A DNA stretch of 64,000 nt from UBA2882 sp051877575 (lineage in GTDB: Bacteria; Bacillota; Clostridia; Lachnospirales; Lachnospiraceae). The notes beneath the pieces were generated by a model, which made no database searches, had not been told where the DNA came from, and saw nothing but the letters and a program-made list of their open reading frames with translations. Shown here piece by piece: positions 33,764 through 43,740 of the stretch. The first letter of the stretch is position 1, and each line of letters starts with the position of its first letter. The position numbers and the translations under genes were made by a program. The DNA is taken from contig JBJEJA010000052.1 in assembly GCA_051877575.1 (NCBI GenBank), positions 10,096 through 74,095 on the forward strand. Direction: 5' to 3'.

Positions 33764-33792
33764 TTCACTTTAAATGGATAGTATGCTATAAT
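33764..33792 (+). promoter_or_regulatory. Promoter of glgC-glgD
   Basis: -35 TTCACT (33764-33769), 17-base spacer, perfect -10 TATAAT (33787-33792). The murC-glgC gap (377 bases) otherwise holds only AT-rich sequence; no riboswitch or ORF is convincing. Confidence 0.6.
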
Positions 33793-33871
33793 CAATTTGT
33801 TATTTATTAAAAACATTCTTTTCGTAATATTGGATGGTTGGATATTTGGAGAGATAGCAAGAGGTGAAGAC

Positions 33872-35146
33872 ATGATTAAGAAAGAAATGATTGCCATGCT
33901 GTTGGCCGGCGGACAAGGCAGCAGGCTTGGCGTATTGACAGCAAAGGTAGCAAAACCCGCTGTATCCTTTGGCGGTAAATACCGCATCATTGATTTCCCG
34001 CTCAGTAACTGTATCAATTCAGGGGTTGACACGGTTGGTGTGCTGACGCAGTATCAGCCGCTCAGGCTGAATACACATATCGGTATCGGTATCCCGTGGG
34101 ATCTGGACAGAAATATAGGTGGTGTTACAGTCCTTCCTCCCTATGAAAAAAGCTCAAATACCGAATGGTATACGGGTACTGCCAACGCGATTTACCAGAA
34201 TATCGATTATATGGACAGCTTTAATCCGGATTATGTGTTGATCTTGTCGGGAGATCATATTTATAAAATGGATTATGAGGTCATGTTGGACTATCATAAA
34301 TCAAAAGGTGCAGAGGTTACGCTGGCGGCAATGCCGGTTCCGTTAGAAGAAGCAAAGCGGTTCGGTATTTTGATCACCGATGAGGATCGCAAGATAAACG
34401 AGTTTGAAGAAAAACCGGAAAATCCCAGAAGTAATCTTGCAAGTATGGGTATTTACATATTTAATTGGAAGACACTGAAAGAGGCTTTGATTGCAAACGC
34501 ACAACAGCCGTCGTTGGATTTCGGTAAGCATGTTATCCCGTATTGTCATGCAAAGGGAGCACCCTGTTATGCTTATGAGTACAACGGATACTGGAAAGAT
34601 GTGGGAACCTTGAATTCCTACTGGGAAGCAAATATGGAATTGATCGATATCGTTCCGGAATTTAATTTGTATGAAGAATACTGGAAGATCTATACCAAGT
34701 GTGATAAGCTTCCGCCACAGTATATATCGGCAAACAGTGAGGTCGAAAAATGTATCATCGGTGAAGGCGCACAGATTTACGGTAAGGTTTACAATTCCGT
34801 AATCGGTTGTGGTGTTACGATCGGCGAAGGTACGATAGTAAGGAATTCCATTATCATGAATGATGCGGAAGTCGGCTACGGCGGAAATGTCGAAAAGGCG
34901 ATTATTGCAGAAAGTGCCAGCATCGGAGATCATGTGCAGATCGGTGTGGGAGAAGAAGCAGAAAACGATACCGCGCCACATATTTATAATCATGGTTTGG
35001 TATGTATCGCAGAAAAATCCGTTGTTCCGAGCGGAGTTACCATAGGAAAGAATGTGGTTATTTCCGGCGCGACAAGTCTGGAAGACTATAAGGACATGCG
35101 TCTGGAAAGCGGTAAATCTTTGATTAAGGCAGGTGACGAAGTATGA
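33872..35146 (+). CDS. glgC: Glucose-1-phosphate adenylyltransferase
   Basis: 424 residues from ATG 33872, set by AGAGGTGA upstream; an in-frame start at 33797 would add an implausible hydrophobic N-terminus. The nucleotidyltransferase motif is LAGGQGSRLGVLTAKVAKPA, with SGDHIYKMDY and a C-terminal left-handed beta-helix with hexapeptide repeats. It makes ADP-glucose for glycogen. It overlaps glgD by four bases. Confidence 0.95.
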   Translation: MIKKEMIAMLLAGGQGSRLGVLTAKVAKPAVSFGGKYRIIDFPLSNCINSGVDTVGVLTQYQPLRLNTHIGIGIPWDLDRNIGGVTVLPPYEKSSNTEWYTGTANAIYQNIDYMDSFNPDYVLILSGDHIYKMDYEVMLDYHKSKGAEVTLAAMPVPLEEAKRFGILITDEDRKINEFEEKPENPRSNLASMGIYIFNWKTLKEALIANAQQPSLDFGKHVIPYCHAKGAPCYAYEYNGYWKDVGTLNSYWEANMELIDIVPEFNLYEEYWKIYTKCDKLPPQYISANSEVEKCIIGEGAQIYGKVYNSVIGCGVTIGEGTIVRNSIIMNDAEVGYGGNVEKAIIAESASIGDHVQIGVGEEAENDTAPHIYNHGLVCIAEKSVVPSGVTIGKNVVISGATSLEDYKDMRLESGKSLIKAGDEV

Positions 35147-36261
35147 GAGCAATAGGAATTATTTTAGCCGGCGGCAATAATCATAGAATGGGAGAACTGT
35201 CCAAAAAAAGAGCAATTTCAGCTATGCCGATTGCAGGAAGCTATCGAAGCATCGATTTTGCATTAAGTAATATGACCAACTCCCGTATCCAGAAGGTTGG
35301 AGTGTTTACACAATATAATGCCAGAAGCCTGAATGAGCATCTGAGTTCCTCCAAATGGTGGGATTTCGGTAGAAAACAGGGCGGGTTATTTGTCTTTACA
35401 CCGACGGTTACCAGTGATAATAATTCATGGTACCGCGGCACGGCAGATGCCATTTATCAAAATCTTTCGTTCCTGAAAGAGAGCCATGAGCCTTATGTTG
35501 TGATTGCCTCGGGTGATTGTGTATACAAAATGGACTACAACAAGGTGCTGGAATATCATATCGCGAAAAAAGCGGATATTACAGTTGTCTGCAAGGATAT
35601 GGAAGCCGGAGAAAATGTAGACCGTTACGGAACAATCAAAATGAATGAGGATTGCCGTATCGAAGAATTTGAGGAGAAGCCTATTGTAGCAAAGTCCAAT
35701 ACGATTTCCTGCGGTATTTATGTGATCCGAAGAAGACAGCTGATTGAACTGATCGAGAAAAGTGCTGAAGAAAATCTGTATGATTTTGTTAAGGACATCC
35801 TGATCCGCTATAAGAGCCTCAAGAGGATTTATGGGTATAAGATGACAGATTATTGGAAAAACATTGCAACTGTTGAAGACTATTTCAACACAAATATGGA
35901 TTTCCTGAAACCTGAGATCCGTAATTATTTCTTCAGGGAATATCCGGATGTATATTCCAAAGTTGATGACCTGCCGCCTGCAAAGTATAATGTGGGAGCA
36001 AAATTAAGCAACTGCTTGATTTCCAGTGGAAGTATTATTAACGGAACCGTGGAAAATTCCGTTATTTTCAAAAAGGTATTTGTGGGAAATAATTGCACCA
36101 TTAAAAATTCCATAATCCTGAATGATGTTTACATCGGAGATAATACTTACATTGAGAATTGTATTGTGGAAAGTCATGATACCATTCGTGCCAATTCGTA
36201 CTTAAAAGGGGAAGACGGCATTAAAGTAGTAGTAGAGCAAAATGACAGATTTGTAATCTGA
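35143..36261 (+). CDS. glgD: GlgD, regulatory-type ADP-glucose pyrophosphorylase subunit
   Basis: 372 residues, a paralogue of GlgC. The nucleotide loop is degenerate (LAGGNNHRMGELSKKRAISA), while SGDCVYKMDY and the C-terminal beta-helix repeats remain. In Firmicutes GlgD pairs with GlgC in a heterotetramer and raises its activity. The four-base ATGA overlap with glgC suggests coupled translation in equal amounts. Confidence 0.93.
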   Translation: MRAIGIILAGGNNHRMGELSKKRAISAMPIAGSYRSIDFALSNMTNSRIQKVGVFTQYNARSLNEHLSSSKWWDFGRKQGGLFVFTPTVTSDNNSWYRGTADAIYQNLSFLKESHEPYVVIASGDCVYKMDYNKVLEYHIAKKADITVVCKDMEAGENVDRYGTIKMNEDCRIEEFEEKPIVAKSNTISCGIYVIRRRQLIELIEKSAEENLYDFVKDILIRYKSLKRIYGYKMTDYWKNIATVEDYFNTNMDFLKPEIRNYFFREYPDVYSKVDDLPPAKYNVGAKLSNCLISSGSIINGTVENSVIFKKVFVGNNCTIKNSIILNDVYIGDNTYIENCIVESHDTIRANSYLKGEDGIKVVVEQNDRFVI

Positions 36262-36290
36262 TCTGTAGAAAGAACTAAGGGGGATACCAA

Positions 36291-36566
36291 ATGAATATTA
36301 CTGACGTACATGTACGAAAAATCAGCCATGAAGGTAAAATGAAAGCAGTTGTATCCATTACTTTGGACGATGTATTTGTAGTACATGATATCAAGGTAAT
36401 TGACGGTGAAAAAGGTTTATTCATTGCAATGCCTAGTAAAAAGACTGCTGACGGAGAATATCGGGATATCGCACATCCGATCAATTCGGCAACAAGAGAG
36501 ATGATTCAGACTACGATTTTGAAGGCCTATGAGGACGCATTGTCGGCTGAGGATTTAGAAGCGTAA
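36291..36566 (+). CDS. spoVG: SpoVG family RNA/DNA-binding regulator
   Basis: 91 residues of the SpoVG fold: MNITDVHVRKI, then AVVSITLDDVFVVHDIKVIDG, and GLFIAMPSKKTADGEYRDIAHPI. In other Firmicutes it affects septation, capsule and sporulation, and binds nucleic acid. AAGGGGG ribosome-binding site. Possibly cotranscribed with glgC-glgD; a terminator follows. Confidence 0.94.
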   Translation: MNITDVHVRKISHEGKMKAVVSITLDDVFVVHDIKVIDGEKGLFIAMPSKKTADGEYRDIAHPINSATREMIQTTILKAYEDALSAEDLEA

Positions 36567-36610
36567 AAGTCTGTTTTTTCGAGAGGGTTAAATTAAGAAG
36601 AGGGTAGAAA

Positions 36611-36642
36611 GAGGCTGATGTCGGGGGGCGTCGGCTTCTTTT
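36611..36642 (+). terminator. Terminator after spoVG
   Basis: GAGGCTGATG (36611-36620) pairs with CGTCGGCTTC (36629-36638), including G-T pairs, and TTTT follows. Confidence 0.65.
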
Positions 36643-36662
36643 GCGGAAAGGAAGGAAAAGAA

Positions 36663-37643
36663 ATGAAAATAGGAATTATCGGCTATGGAAATTTAGGAAG
36701 AGGAATTGAATGCGCCATCAAACAAAATGAGGATATGGAACTGGCCGCAGTATTCACCAGAAGGAATCCGGCGGATGTCAGGATACTGACAGAAGGTGTC
36801 CCGGTATACTCTGTAGATGAGATCGAAAAAATGCAGGGTAAACTGGATGTGGTTGTCCTTTGCGGCGGAAGTGCAACGGATCTGCCGAAGCAGACGCCGG
36901 TATATGCAAAATATTTTAATGTCATTGACAGTTTTGATACCCATGCGCGAATTCCGGAGCATTTTGAAAATGTAGATGCTGCGGCAAAAGAAGGAGGACA
37001 TGTGGCGTTGATTTCCTGCGGTTGGGATCCCGGAATGTTTTCGCTGAATCGATTATATGCCAATGCAATTCTGCCGGAAGGAAATGATTACACTTTCTGG
37101 GGAAAAGGAGTCAGTCAGGGACATTCCGATGCAATCCGTCGTGTGGAAGGCGTAAAGGATGGAAAGCAGTATACCATTCCGGTAGAGGAGGCATTGAGGG
37201 AAGTCAGAAGCGGCAGTAATCCGGAGCTGACTACCAGACAAAAACATATCAGAGAGTGTTTTGTCGTAGCGGAGGATGGTGCGGACAAAGCTAAAATAGA
37301 AGAAACAATCAAGAATATGCCAAACTATTTTGCGGATTATGACACAACAGTTCATTTCATCAGTGAGGAAGAACTGAAGAGAGATCACAGCGGAATCCCT
37401 CACGGCGGATTTGTGTTCAGAACAGGTGCAACCGGTTGGAATAAAGAGCATAAGCATGTGATCGAATATAGTCTAAAGCTGGACTCCAATCCGGAATTTA
37501 CGGCATCCGTATTACTTGCTTTTGCAAGGGCGGTCAACAGACTCAGTAAAGAAGGCCAGTCGGGCTGCAAGACGGTATTCGATATTGCACCGGCTTATCT
37601 GAGCCCGAAATCAGGAGAGGAATTAAGAAAACATTTACTATAA
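36663..37643 (+). CDS. ddh: meso-Diaminopimelate dehydrogenase
   Basis: 326 residues from ATG 36663, the exact usual length. The NADP-binding loop is IGIIGYGNLGRGIE, and the substrate region includes CGWDPGMFSLNRLYAN and GVSQGHSDAIRRV. It makes meso-DAP in one step from tetrahydrodipicolinate, ammonia and NADPH, a shortcut to lysine and peptidoglycan precursors. GAAAGGAAGG upstream. Sits before a short hypothetical and pth. Confidence 0.95.
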   Translation: MKIGIIGYGNLGRGIECAIKQNEDMELAAVFTRRNPADVRILTEGVPVYSVDEIEKMQGKLDVVVLCGGSATDLPKQTPVYAKYFNVIDSFDTHARIPEHFENVDAAAKEGGHVALISCGWDPGMFSLNRLYANAILPEGNDYTFWGKGVSQGHSDAIRRVEGVKDGKQYTIPVEEALREVRSGSNPELTTRQKHIRECFVVAEDGADKAKIEETIKNMPNYFADYDTTVHFISEEELKRDHSGIPHGGFVFRTGATGWNKEHKHVIEYSLKLDSNPEFTASVLLAFARAVNRLSKEGQSGCKTVFDIAPAYLSPKSGEELRKHLL

Positions 37644-37669
37644 TATCAAATAAAACGGAGGGGATAATA

Positions 37670-37987
37670 ATGAAAGCGGCTGTAAAAGATGGCGTATTAA
37701 GTTATAAAAAGATGTTGAAAAACTGCGAAGTACCAGTCAGCGATCTGGTATGGGCATATTTGCAGCAGGAAGATGTGGGAGCGGTATTTTGCTGCGGGCG
37801 GATGAATATGCCCATCGGCAGATTAATTGCATTGGACAAAGATGGTAATAAGCATGTGTTCCAATATGAAGGTCTGGAGGAACCCAAAGAGCTGTTGAGC
37901 TGCTTACAGGAGGCCAATCCACAGATCTGTATAGGATATACGGAAGAAAACCGCAAAAAATTTGAGACTGATCAGAAGGATATATGA
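37670..37987 (+). CDS. Hypothetical protein (105 aa)
   Basis: A strong ACGGAGGGG site places the ATG. The protein begins MKAAVKDGVLSYKKMLKNCEVP and has a beta-rich middle (DVGAVFCCGRMN, IGRLIALDKDG) and an acidic helical end. The overall alternation resembles small PH-like signalling domains, but no family is recognised. It lies between ddh and pth, on the same strand with short gaps. Confidence 0.65.
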   Translation: MKAAVKDGVLSYKKMLKNCEVPVSDLVWAYLQQEDVGAVFCCGRMNMPIGRLIALDKDGNKHVFQYEGLEEPKELLSCLQEANPQICIGYTEENRKKFETDQKDI

Positions 37988-38011
37988 GCAAAAGGAAAGA
38001 AAGGCAGCAAA

Positions 38012-38581
38012 ATGTTTATCATTGCAGGACTTGGAAACCCATCGAAAGAATATGATAAAACGAGACATAATGTAGGCTTTGATACTGTCGACTATCTGGC
38101 AAAGAAACATGGGATTACCATAGGAGAAAAGAAGCATAAGGCACTGACGGGTAAGGGTGTGATTGCCGGCGAAAAGGTTCTGTTGTTAAAGCCACAGACC
38201 TATATGAACCTAAGCGGGGAAAGTATCCGTGCCGCCTTGGATTATTATAAAGCGGATGAGACGGCGGAACTGATTGTGATCTATGATGATATCTCTCTGC
38301 CGCCGGGACAGCTTCGCATCCGGAAAAAAGGCAGCGCCGGAGGACATAACGGTATCAAAAATATTATTGCTCATCTGGGGCATGATAACTTTATGCGGAT
38401 TAAAGTAGGCGTCGGAGAGAAACCTGCAGGATATGATCTGGCGGACTATGTGCTCGGACATTTTTCGCAGGATGAGCGCAAGGTCATGGAGGCAGCCTTT
38501 GAGGAGGCCTCGGAAGCTGTGGAGGTAATGATCGCGGAAGGACCGGATGCCGCCATGAACTTATTTAATAAAAAGAAGTAG
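38012..38581 (+). CDS. pth: Peptidyl-tRNA hydrolase
   Basis: 189 residues. The active-site His is in the FIIAGLGNPSKEYDKTRHNVG motif, and YDDISLPPGQLRIRKKGSAGGHNG is the substrate-binding block. It releases peptides from stalled peptidyl-tRNA. The pth-mfd order is conserved in Firmicutes. Confidence 0.96.
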   Translation: MFIIAGLGNPSKEYDKTRHNVGFDTVDYLAKKHGITIGEKKHKALTGKGVIAGEKVLLLKPQTYMNLSGESIRAALDYYKADETAELIVIYDDISLPPGQLRIRKKGSAGGHNGIKNIIAHLGHDNFMRIKVGVGEKPAGYDLADYVLGHFSQDERKVMEAAFEEASEAVEVMIAEGPDAAMNLFNKKK

Positions 38582-38603
38582 AATGATGTGAGAGGAATAG
38601 AAA

Positions 38604-41600
38604 GTGAAAGTATTGAGGGAATGTCTGAGAGGACTTTCGGATTTTGATGAAATGCAGAAAAATATACAAAACGGAAAAAGCGTTGCAGTTTCCGGCTGCG
38701 TGGATTCCCAAAAGGTCCATATGATGTGGGGGCTTTCCGAAGACTTCCCTTATCGGGTGGTAGCAACTTATTCCGATAAACGGGCGAGAGAACTGTACGA
38801 TGATTTTTCTTTCTATACAAAGGATGTATTATATTTTCCGGCCAAGGATTTTATTTTTTTTCAGGCGGACATTCACAGCAATAAAGTAACCAGAGAAAGA
38901 ATTGCTGTGTACCGCCGGATTTTGGAGGCGGAACCGACTACAATCATCACTACTTTTGATGCTTTTATGGCACCCTGTATGCCTTTGGACGTGATGGAAA
39001 ACAATGTGATCGCATTGGACGAGGGTAGCGTTGTGGATGAAAAAGCCCTGGCAGTCAAGCTTTCCCGCATGGGCTATGAAAGGGTACCACAGGTGGAAGC
39101 GAGCGGGCAGTTTTCTATCCGGGGCGGGATTGTCGATGTCTTTGATCTGACTGAGGAAAACCCTTACCGCATCGAGCTCTGGGGAGATGAAGTGGATTCC
39201 ATACGAAGCTTTGATGTTTTAAGCCAGCGTTCCATCGAGACGCTTCCCGCCGTGACCATTTATCCGGCAACCGAATTGCTGCTGACGGCAAAACAGAAGG
39301 AAAGCGGCCTTGCAAGGATTAAAAAAGAGGCCGAACAGGTTGAAAAAAAATTTCGGGATGCCCATGAGCCGGAATTGGCGGCAAGGGTCAGGAACCAGAT
39401 GGAAACCTTGCGGGAGCAGTTGGAAGAGTTTGGGGTTCTGGCTAATTTGGACAGTTATATTCACTATTTTTGTGAGGAAACCGCTTTGTTTCCGCAGCTT
39501 TTGTCCGGAGAGGAGACCATCTTTTTTATTGATGAGCCACTGAGGGTAGCGGAGCATACGGATGCCATTGAACTGGAATTTAGGGAAAGTATGAAAAACC
39601 GTTTGGAGAAGGGGTATGCGCTTCCGGGGCAGACGGAAATCCTTTATCCGGCAAAAGAAGTGATGGCGAAACTGCAAAGCGGATATTTTGTATGCATCTC
39701 CACTTTGGACGGGCGGACTCCGGGCATTGAGATCGACAAAAAGTATTATATCACAGCAAAAAGCATCCAGTCTTTTCATAATAGTTTTGAGGAACTTTGC
39801 AAGGAATTAAGGAGATACAAAAAGAACGGATATCGCGTCCTGCTGGTAACGCCGTCCCGTACAAGAGCCAAGAGATTGTCGGAAGAACTGCGTGATATGG
39901 AACTTTCCTGTTTTTACAGTGAAGATATGGAAGAAGTCCCCGAAGCGGGACAGATTATGTCCGTATACGGACAGATCCTTAAGGGATTTGAATATCCCCA
40001 TCTGAAATTTGCGATTATCGCGGAAAGCGACATATTCAGTGCGAAAACGGTAAAGAAAAAGAAGAAAAAACGCTATGAAGGCCAGAAGATCAATGATTTC
40101 ACGGATCTGAAGGTCGGAGACTATGTGGTGCATGAAAGCCATGGTCTGGGCATTTATCAGGGAATAGAAAAAGTAGAAGTAGATCATGTGGTCAAAGATT
40201 ATATGAAGATTGCTTATCGGGACGGAGGCATCCTTTATGTACGCGCCACGGGCTTTGATGTTATTCAGAAATATGCGGCTGCAGATGCCAAGAAACCGAA
40301 ATTAAATAAACTGGGTACCCAGGAATGGGAAAAGACAAAAACAAAAGTAAAAAGTGCGGTTTCCGAAGTGGCCAAGGAACTGGTGGAACTTTATGCGGTC
40401 CGTGCCAATAAGGAAGGTTATGCTTACGGGGAAGATACGGTATGGCAGAAAGAATTTGAAGAGCTGTTTCCCTATGAGGAGACGGAGGATCAGCTGGCTG
40501 CCATAGAAGCGACCAAAAAGGATATGGAAAGTACCAGGATCATGGACCGCCTGATCTGCGGCGACGTAGGGTTTGGCAAGACAGAGATTGCCATCCGCGC
40601 AGCGTTTAAGGCAGTGCAGGAAGGCAAACAGGTGGTATATCTGGTGCCGACTACGATTCTGGCAAAGCAGCATTATGATACTTTCAAGCAGAGGATGAAG
40701 GATTATCCGGTCACCATAGAAATGCTGTCCCGTTTCCGTACGACAGCGGAACAGAAGCATACCATAGAAGAACTGAAAAAAGGCATGGTGGACATTGTCA
40801 TCGGAACCCACAGAGTGCTTTCTAAAGACGTTGCATTTAAGGATCTGGGATTATTGATCATTGATGAAGAGCAACGGTTTGGGGTATCCCACAAAGAAAA
40901 GATCAAGCAGTTGAAAAATAATGTGGATGTGCTGACGCTGACGGCGACACCGATACCGAGGACACTTCATATGAGTCTTGTGGGGATCCGGGATATGAGC
41001 GTTTTGGAAGAGGCACCGGGCGACCGGATGCCCATTCAGACCTATGTCATGGAGTATAATGAAGAAATGGTCAGGGAAGCCATAAACAGAGAGCTTGCAA
41101 GAAACGGCCAAGTATATTATGTTTATAACAGGGTGGATTCCATCGGAGAGATCACAGCTTCCGTACAGGCGTTGGTTCCGGATGCGGTGGTGGCTTATGC
41201 ACACGGACAGATGAAGGAATCGGAACTGGAAAAAATATTATATGAATTTATCAACGGAGAAATTGATGTACTGGTAGCGACTACCATTATTGAAACAGGT
41301 ATAGATATTCCCAATGTCAATACGATGATCATCCACGATTCGGACAGCATGGGGCTGGCTCAGCTCTACCAGCTCAGAGGAAGGGTCGGCAGGAGCAACC
41401 GTAATGCTTATGCATTCCTGATGTATCGCAGGAACAAGGTACTCAAAGAGGTGGCAGAGAAACGTCTGGAGGCTATCAAAGAATTTACGGATCTGGGCAG
41501 CGGTTTTAAAATTGCCATGAAAGATTTGGAAATCAGAGGCGCCGGCAATCTGTTGGGAAAAATGCAGCACGGACATATGGAGGCGGTAGGATATGACCTT

Positions 41601-42131
41601 TACTGCAAAATGCTAAATGAAGCCGTTAAGCATCTGAAGGGAATTGACATGAAAGAAGATTTCCAGACGACCATCGATCTGGATATCAACGCTTTCATTC
41701 CTGCGGAATATATCTTGAATGAGTTTCAAAAACTGGATATTTATAAGCGGATTGCAGCCATTGAAAATGAGGAAGAATGTGATGATATGAGGACAGAATT
41801 GTTGGATCGTTTCGGTACACTTCCCGCGTCGGTGGAAAACCTGCTGCAGATATCCCTGATCCGTGCAAGGGCACACAGAATGTATGTGGAAGAGATCAAG
41901 GGAAAGAAAGACGGTATTACCGTTATCATGAATGTCAGGGCGGATATTAAGGCAGAAAATATTCCGCTTGTCATAGAAGAGATGGAGGGAAAACTGAAAT
42001 TTACCTTAAAGAATATTCCCACATTTTCTTATAAACTATATCCTACGGGCTTTGATAAAAAAGATGAAGAGATACTGCTGGAGACGACGGCAAAAATTAT
42101 CGCCTGTATGGAAAAATATCTGGCAATCTGA
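38604..42131 (+). CDS. mfd: Transcription-repair coupling factor Mfd
   Basis: 1175 residues starting GTG. The UvrB-like N-domain contains FSIRGGIVDVFDL. A CarD-like RNA polymerase-interacting domain follows (KVGDYVVHESHGLGIYQG, about residue 495). The RecG-like translocase has CGDVGFGKTEIA (Walker A), LIIDEEQRFGV (DEEQ), LTATPIPRTLHM, and QLRGRVGRS (motif VI). The C-terminal TRCF domain is present. It removes stalled polymerase and recruits UvrA. Confidence 0.97.
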   Translation: MKVLRECLRGLSDFDEMQKNIQNGKSVAVSGCVDSQKVHMMWGLSEDFPYRVVATYSDKRARELYDDFSFYTKDVLYFPAKDFIFFQADIHSNKVTRERIAVYRRILEAEPTTIITTFDAFMAPCMPLDVMENNVIALDEGSVVDEKALAVKLSRMGYERVPQVEASGQFSIRGGIVDVFDLTEENPYRIELWGDEVDSIRSFDVLSQRSIETLPAVTIYPATELLLTAKQKESGLARIKKEAEQVEKKFRDAHEPELAARVRNQMETLREQLEEFGVLANLDSYIHYFCEETALFPQLLSGEETIFFIDEPLRVAEHTDAIELEFRESMKNRLEKGYALPGQTEILYPAKEVMAKLQSGYFVCISTLDGRTPGIEIDKKYYITAKSIQSFHNSFEELCKELRRYKKNGYRVLLVTPSRTRAKRLSEELRDMELSCFYSEDMEEVPEAGQIMSVYGQILKGFEYPHLKFAIIAESDIFSAKTVKKKKKKRYEGQKINDFTDLKVGDYVVHESHGLGIYQGIEKVEVDHVVKDYMKIAYRDGGILYVRATGFDVIQKYAAADAKKPKLNKLGTQEWEKTKTKVKSAVSEVAKELVELYAVRANKEGYAYGEDTVWQKEFEELFPYEETEDQLAAIEATKKDMESTRIMDRLICGDVGFGKTEIAIRAAFKAVQEGKQVVYLVPTTILAKQHYDTFKQRMKDYPVTIEMLSRFRTTAEQKHTIEELKKGMVDIVIGTHRVLSKDVAFKDLGLLIIDEEQRFGVSHKEKIKQLKNNVDVLTLTATPIPRTLHMSLVGIRDMSVLEEAPGDRMPIQTYVMEYNEEMVREAINRELARNGQVYYVYNRVDSIGEITASVQALVPDAVVAYAHGQMKESELEKILYEFINGEIDVLVATTIIETGIDIPNVNTMIIHDSDSMGLAQLYQLRGRVGRSNRNAYAFLMYRRNKVLKEVAEKRLEAIKEFTDLGSGFKIAMKDLEIRGAGNLLGKMQHGHMEAVGYDLYCKMLNEAVKHLKGIDMKEDFQTTIDLDINAFIPAEYILNEFQKLDIYKRIAAIENEEECDDMRTELLDRFGTLPASVENLLQISLIRARAHRMYVEEIKGKKDGITVIMNVRADIKAENIPLVIEEMEGKLKFTLKNIPTFSYKLYPTGFDKKDEEILLETTAKIIACMEKYLAI

Positions 42132-42161
42132 TGAATATTACAAAAGGGAGCGATGTGAAAA

Positions 42162-43106
42162 ATGTATAGTTATTCTTTACAGCAATGGTTGTTGTTCTTT
42201 TTTATATATTGTTTCCTGGGGTGGTGCTGGGAATCGGTTTATGTCTCGGTCAAAAAAAGAAGATGGGTCAATCGGGGATTTTTGAACGGACCTTTTCTTC
42301 CCATTTACGGATTTGGAGCATTGGCGGTATTGGTTGCAACACTCCCGGTCAGGGAATGGCCGGTGCTGGTCTACATATTCGGGCTGCTTGGAGCAACGCT
42401 TTTGGAGCTGGTGACGGGTATCTGTATGGAAAGTCTTTTCCATGTGCGCTATTGGGATTACAGCAATCAAAAATTTAATTTTAAGGGGCATATATGCCTT
42501 GGGTCATCGATCGCATGGGGGTTTTTCTCCCTGGCAATGATTTATGGCTTTCATAAGCCGATTGAACGTCTGGTACTGGAACTGCCTTACTGGCTGAGCA
42601 ATGCGGCAGCTTTTGCACTGACAGCCATAGTCGCATCAGACTTTGCAGTCAGCTTCAAGACCGCTATGGAATTGCGTGATATTCTGGACAGCATCGAGCG
42701 GATGAAAGCGGATATGAAGAGATTGCAGAGAAGAGCAGAGATTATCGAAACCTTCCTTGCAGACAGTGCTGAAAAGAAGAATGAAGAGTTCATAGAAAAG
42801 AAAGAAGAACTGCTTGGCCGTAAGGATGAATTTAAAGAAGAATTACAGGAATTCAAGAATGAATTTAAGGCGGGATTGCGGGGCCGCAAAGAAGATATCG
42901 TGGAAGAGCTTCGTGATATCCGGGAAAAACAGCAGGTTTATCGCGATCGGATGAAAAACGGTACCAGAAGAAATATTTCTGTAGAAAACCTGTTGAAAAG
43001 AAATCCCACAGCAGCATCCAAGAAATATTCCGCAGCGTTAAAAGAGTATAAGGAACAGTTTATCAATGCAGTAAAAGAAGAAATAGAAGAGAGAAAGAAA
43101 CGATGA
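42162..43106 (+). CDS. Putative membrane protein of the CmpB/ABC-permease-like family with long coiled-coil tail
   Basis: 314 residues. The N-terminal ~180 residues have about five membrane segments and the family signature YCFLGWCWESVYVS with RGFLNGPFLPIYGFGA (PF06541 type). The rest is a highly charged coiled coil (Glu/Lys/Arg-rich, about 180-310) reaching into the cytoplasm. The family is named after an ABC permease but has no ATPase partner here. It overlaps the next gene by four bases (ATGA), so translation is coupled. Function unknown. Confidence 0.8.
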   Translation: MYSYSLQQWLLFFFIYCFLGWCWESVYVSVKKRRWVNRGFLNGPFLPIYGFGALAVLVATLPVREWPVLVYIFGLLGATLLELVTGICMESLFHVRYWDYSNQKFNFKGHICLGSSIAWGFFSLAMIYGFHKPIERLVLELPYWLSNAAAFALTAIVASDFAVSFKTAMELRDILDSIERMKADMKRLQRRAEIIETFLADSAEKKNEEFIEKKEELLGRKDEFKEELQEFKNEFKAGLRGRKEDIVEELRDIREKQQVYRDRMKNGTRRNISVENLLKRNPTAASKKYSAALKEYKEQFINAVKEEIEERKKR

Positions 43107-43504
43107 AAATCAAACCGTTATGGAAGGAAGCGGAGGCAGAACAGCCTACGCAGGATTGTTTGAAAAAAGAATTCCGGGAGGCAAAGCGCTTCGGAGAGAT
43201 CAGACTGGGGACGGAGTATCTGTTTTACAGAGGTTTTGTCAGAGTGCGTTTTATTCCGCTTCGGGAGTGTGAACGGATCTATCTGAGAGTGGAATTCGGC
43301 GAATACGGAGAATTTCCTTTGCATGAGCACTATGTGATTGTAGTAACGAAGCAGGGGAAAGAGCTGAAACTGCGGATGGAGCGTCCCGATGATGCCAAAG
43401 ACATTATGGCATTTCTGGAAGAGGTCTCCGGGGATCTGAAGCTTGGAAAAGAGACTGACAATCGGGATATGAGTGATGAAGGCAGGAGGACTATGCATGG
43501 ATGA
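43103..43504 (+). CDS. Hypothetical protein (133 aa), coupled to the upstream membrane protein
   Basis: Unrecognised family. A basic start (MKIKPLWKEAE), then a compact beta-rich part with FGEIRLGTEYLFYRG, GEFPLHEHYVIVVTKQGKELKLRM and an ALK-type helix. It looks like a soluble PH-like domain, but that is only an impression. It overlaps both neighbours (four bases upstream, eight downstream), so the three small genes form a tightly coupled unit. Confidence 0.65.
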   Translation: MKIKPLWKEAEAEQPTQDCLKKEFREAKRFGEIRLGTEYLFYRGFVRVRFIPLRECERIYLRVEFGEYGEFPLHEHYVIVVTKQGKELKLRMERPDDAKDIMAFLEEVSGDLKLGKETDNRDMSDEGRRTMHG

Positions 43505-43712
43505 GGATGCAATGATCAATGAAATCCTGAAACATCTGGATGCTGAAACCGGACAAGGCGTTGTCAGGATGAGTGTACAGATGGATGACAAGGCCGAAAC
43601 ACCGAAACAGATTGATCACGGATGCTGTCATATGTACGGGAGACCTGCCAATGAAACGGTAGGTCTGTTGGATATGTATACGGATATCAGTCAGGGAGAA
43701 AACGACCGTTGA
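43497..43712 (+). CDS. Small protein related to the middle ORF of the split pfl operon (71 aa)
   Basis: ATG 43497, with AGGAGGA seven to eight bases upstream. It starts MDEDAMINEILKHLD, sharing Met 1, Asp 2, Glu 3, Ala 5, Met 6, Ile 7, Lys 12, Leu 14 and Asp 15 with the 67-residue protein at 3641-3844. A strand-like region ending in a Cys motif (GCC at 42-44) follows. The C-terminal 25 residues differ. It sits in an operon with a membrane protein and ahead of a hybrid sensor kinase. Function unknown. Confidence 0.75.
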   Translation: MDEDAMINEILKHLDAETGQGVVRMSVQMDDKAETPKQIDHGCCHMYGRPANETVGLLDMYTDISQGENDR

Positions 43713-43740
43713 TGTACAGGAGACGGATAGGGGGATCAGA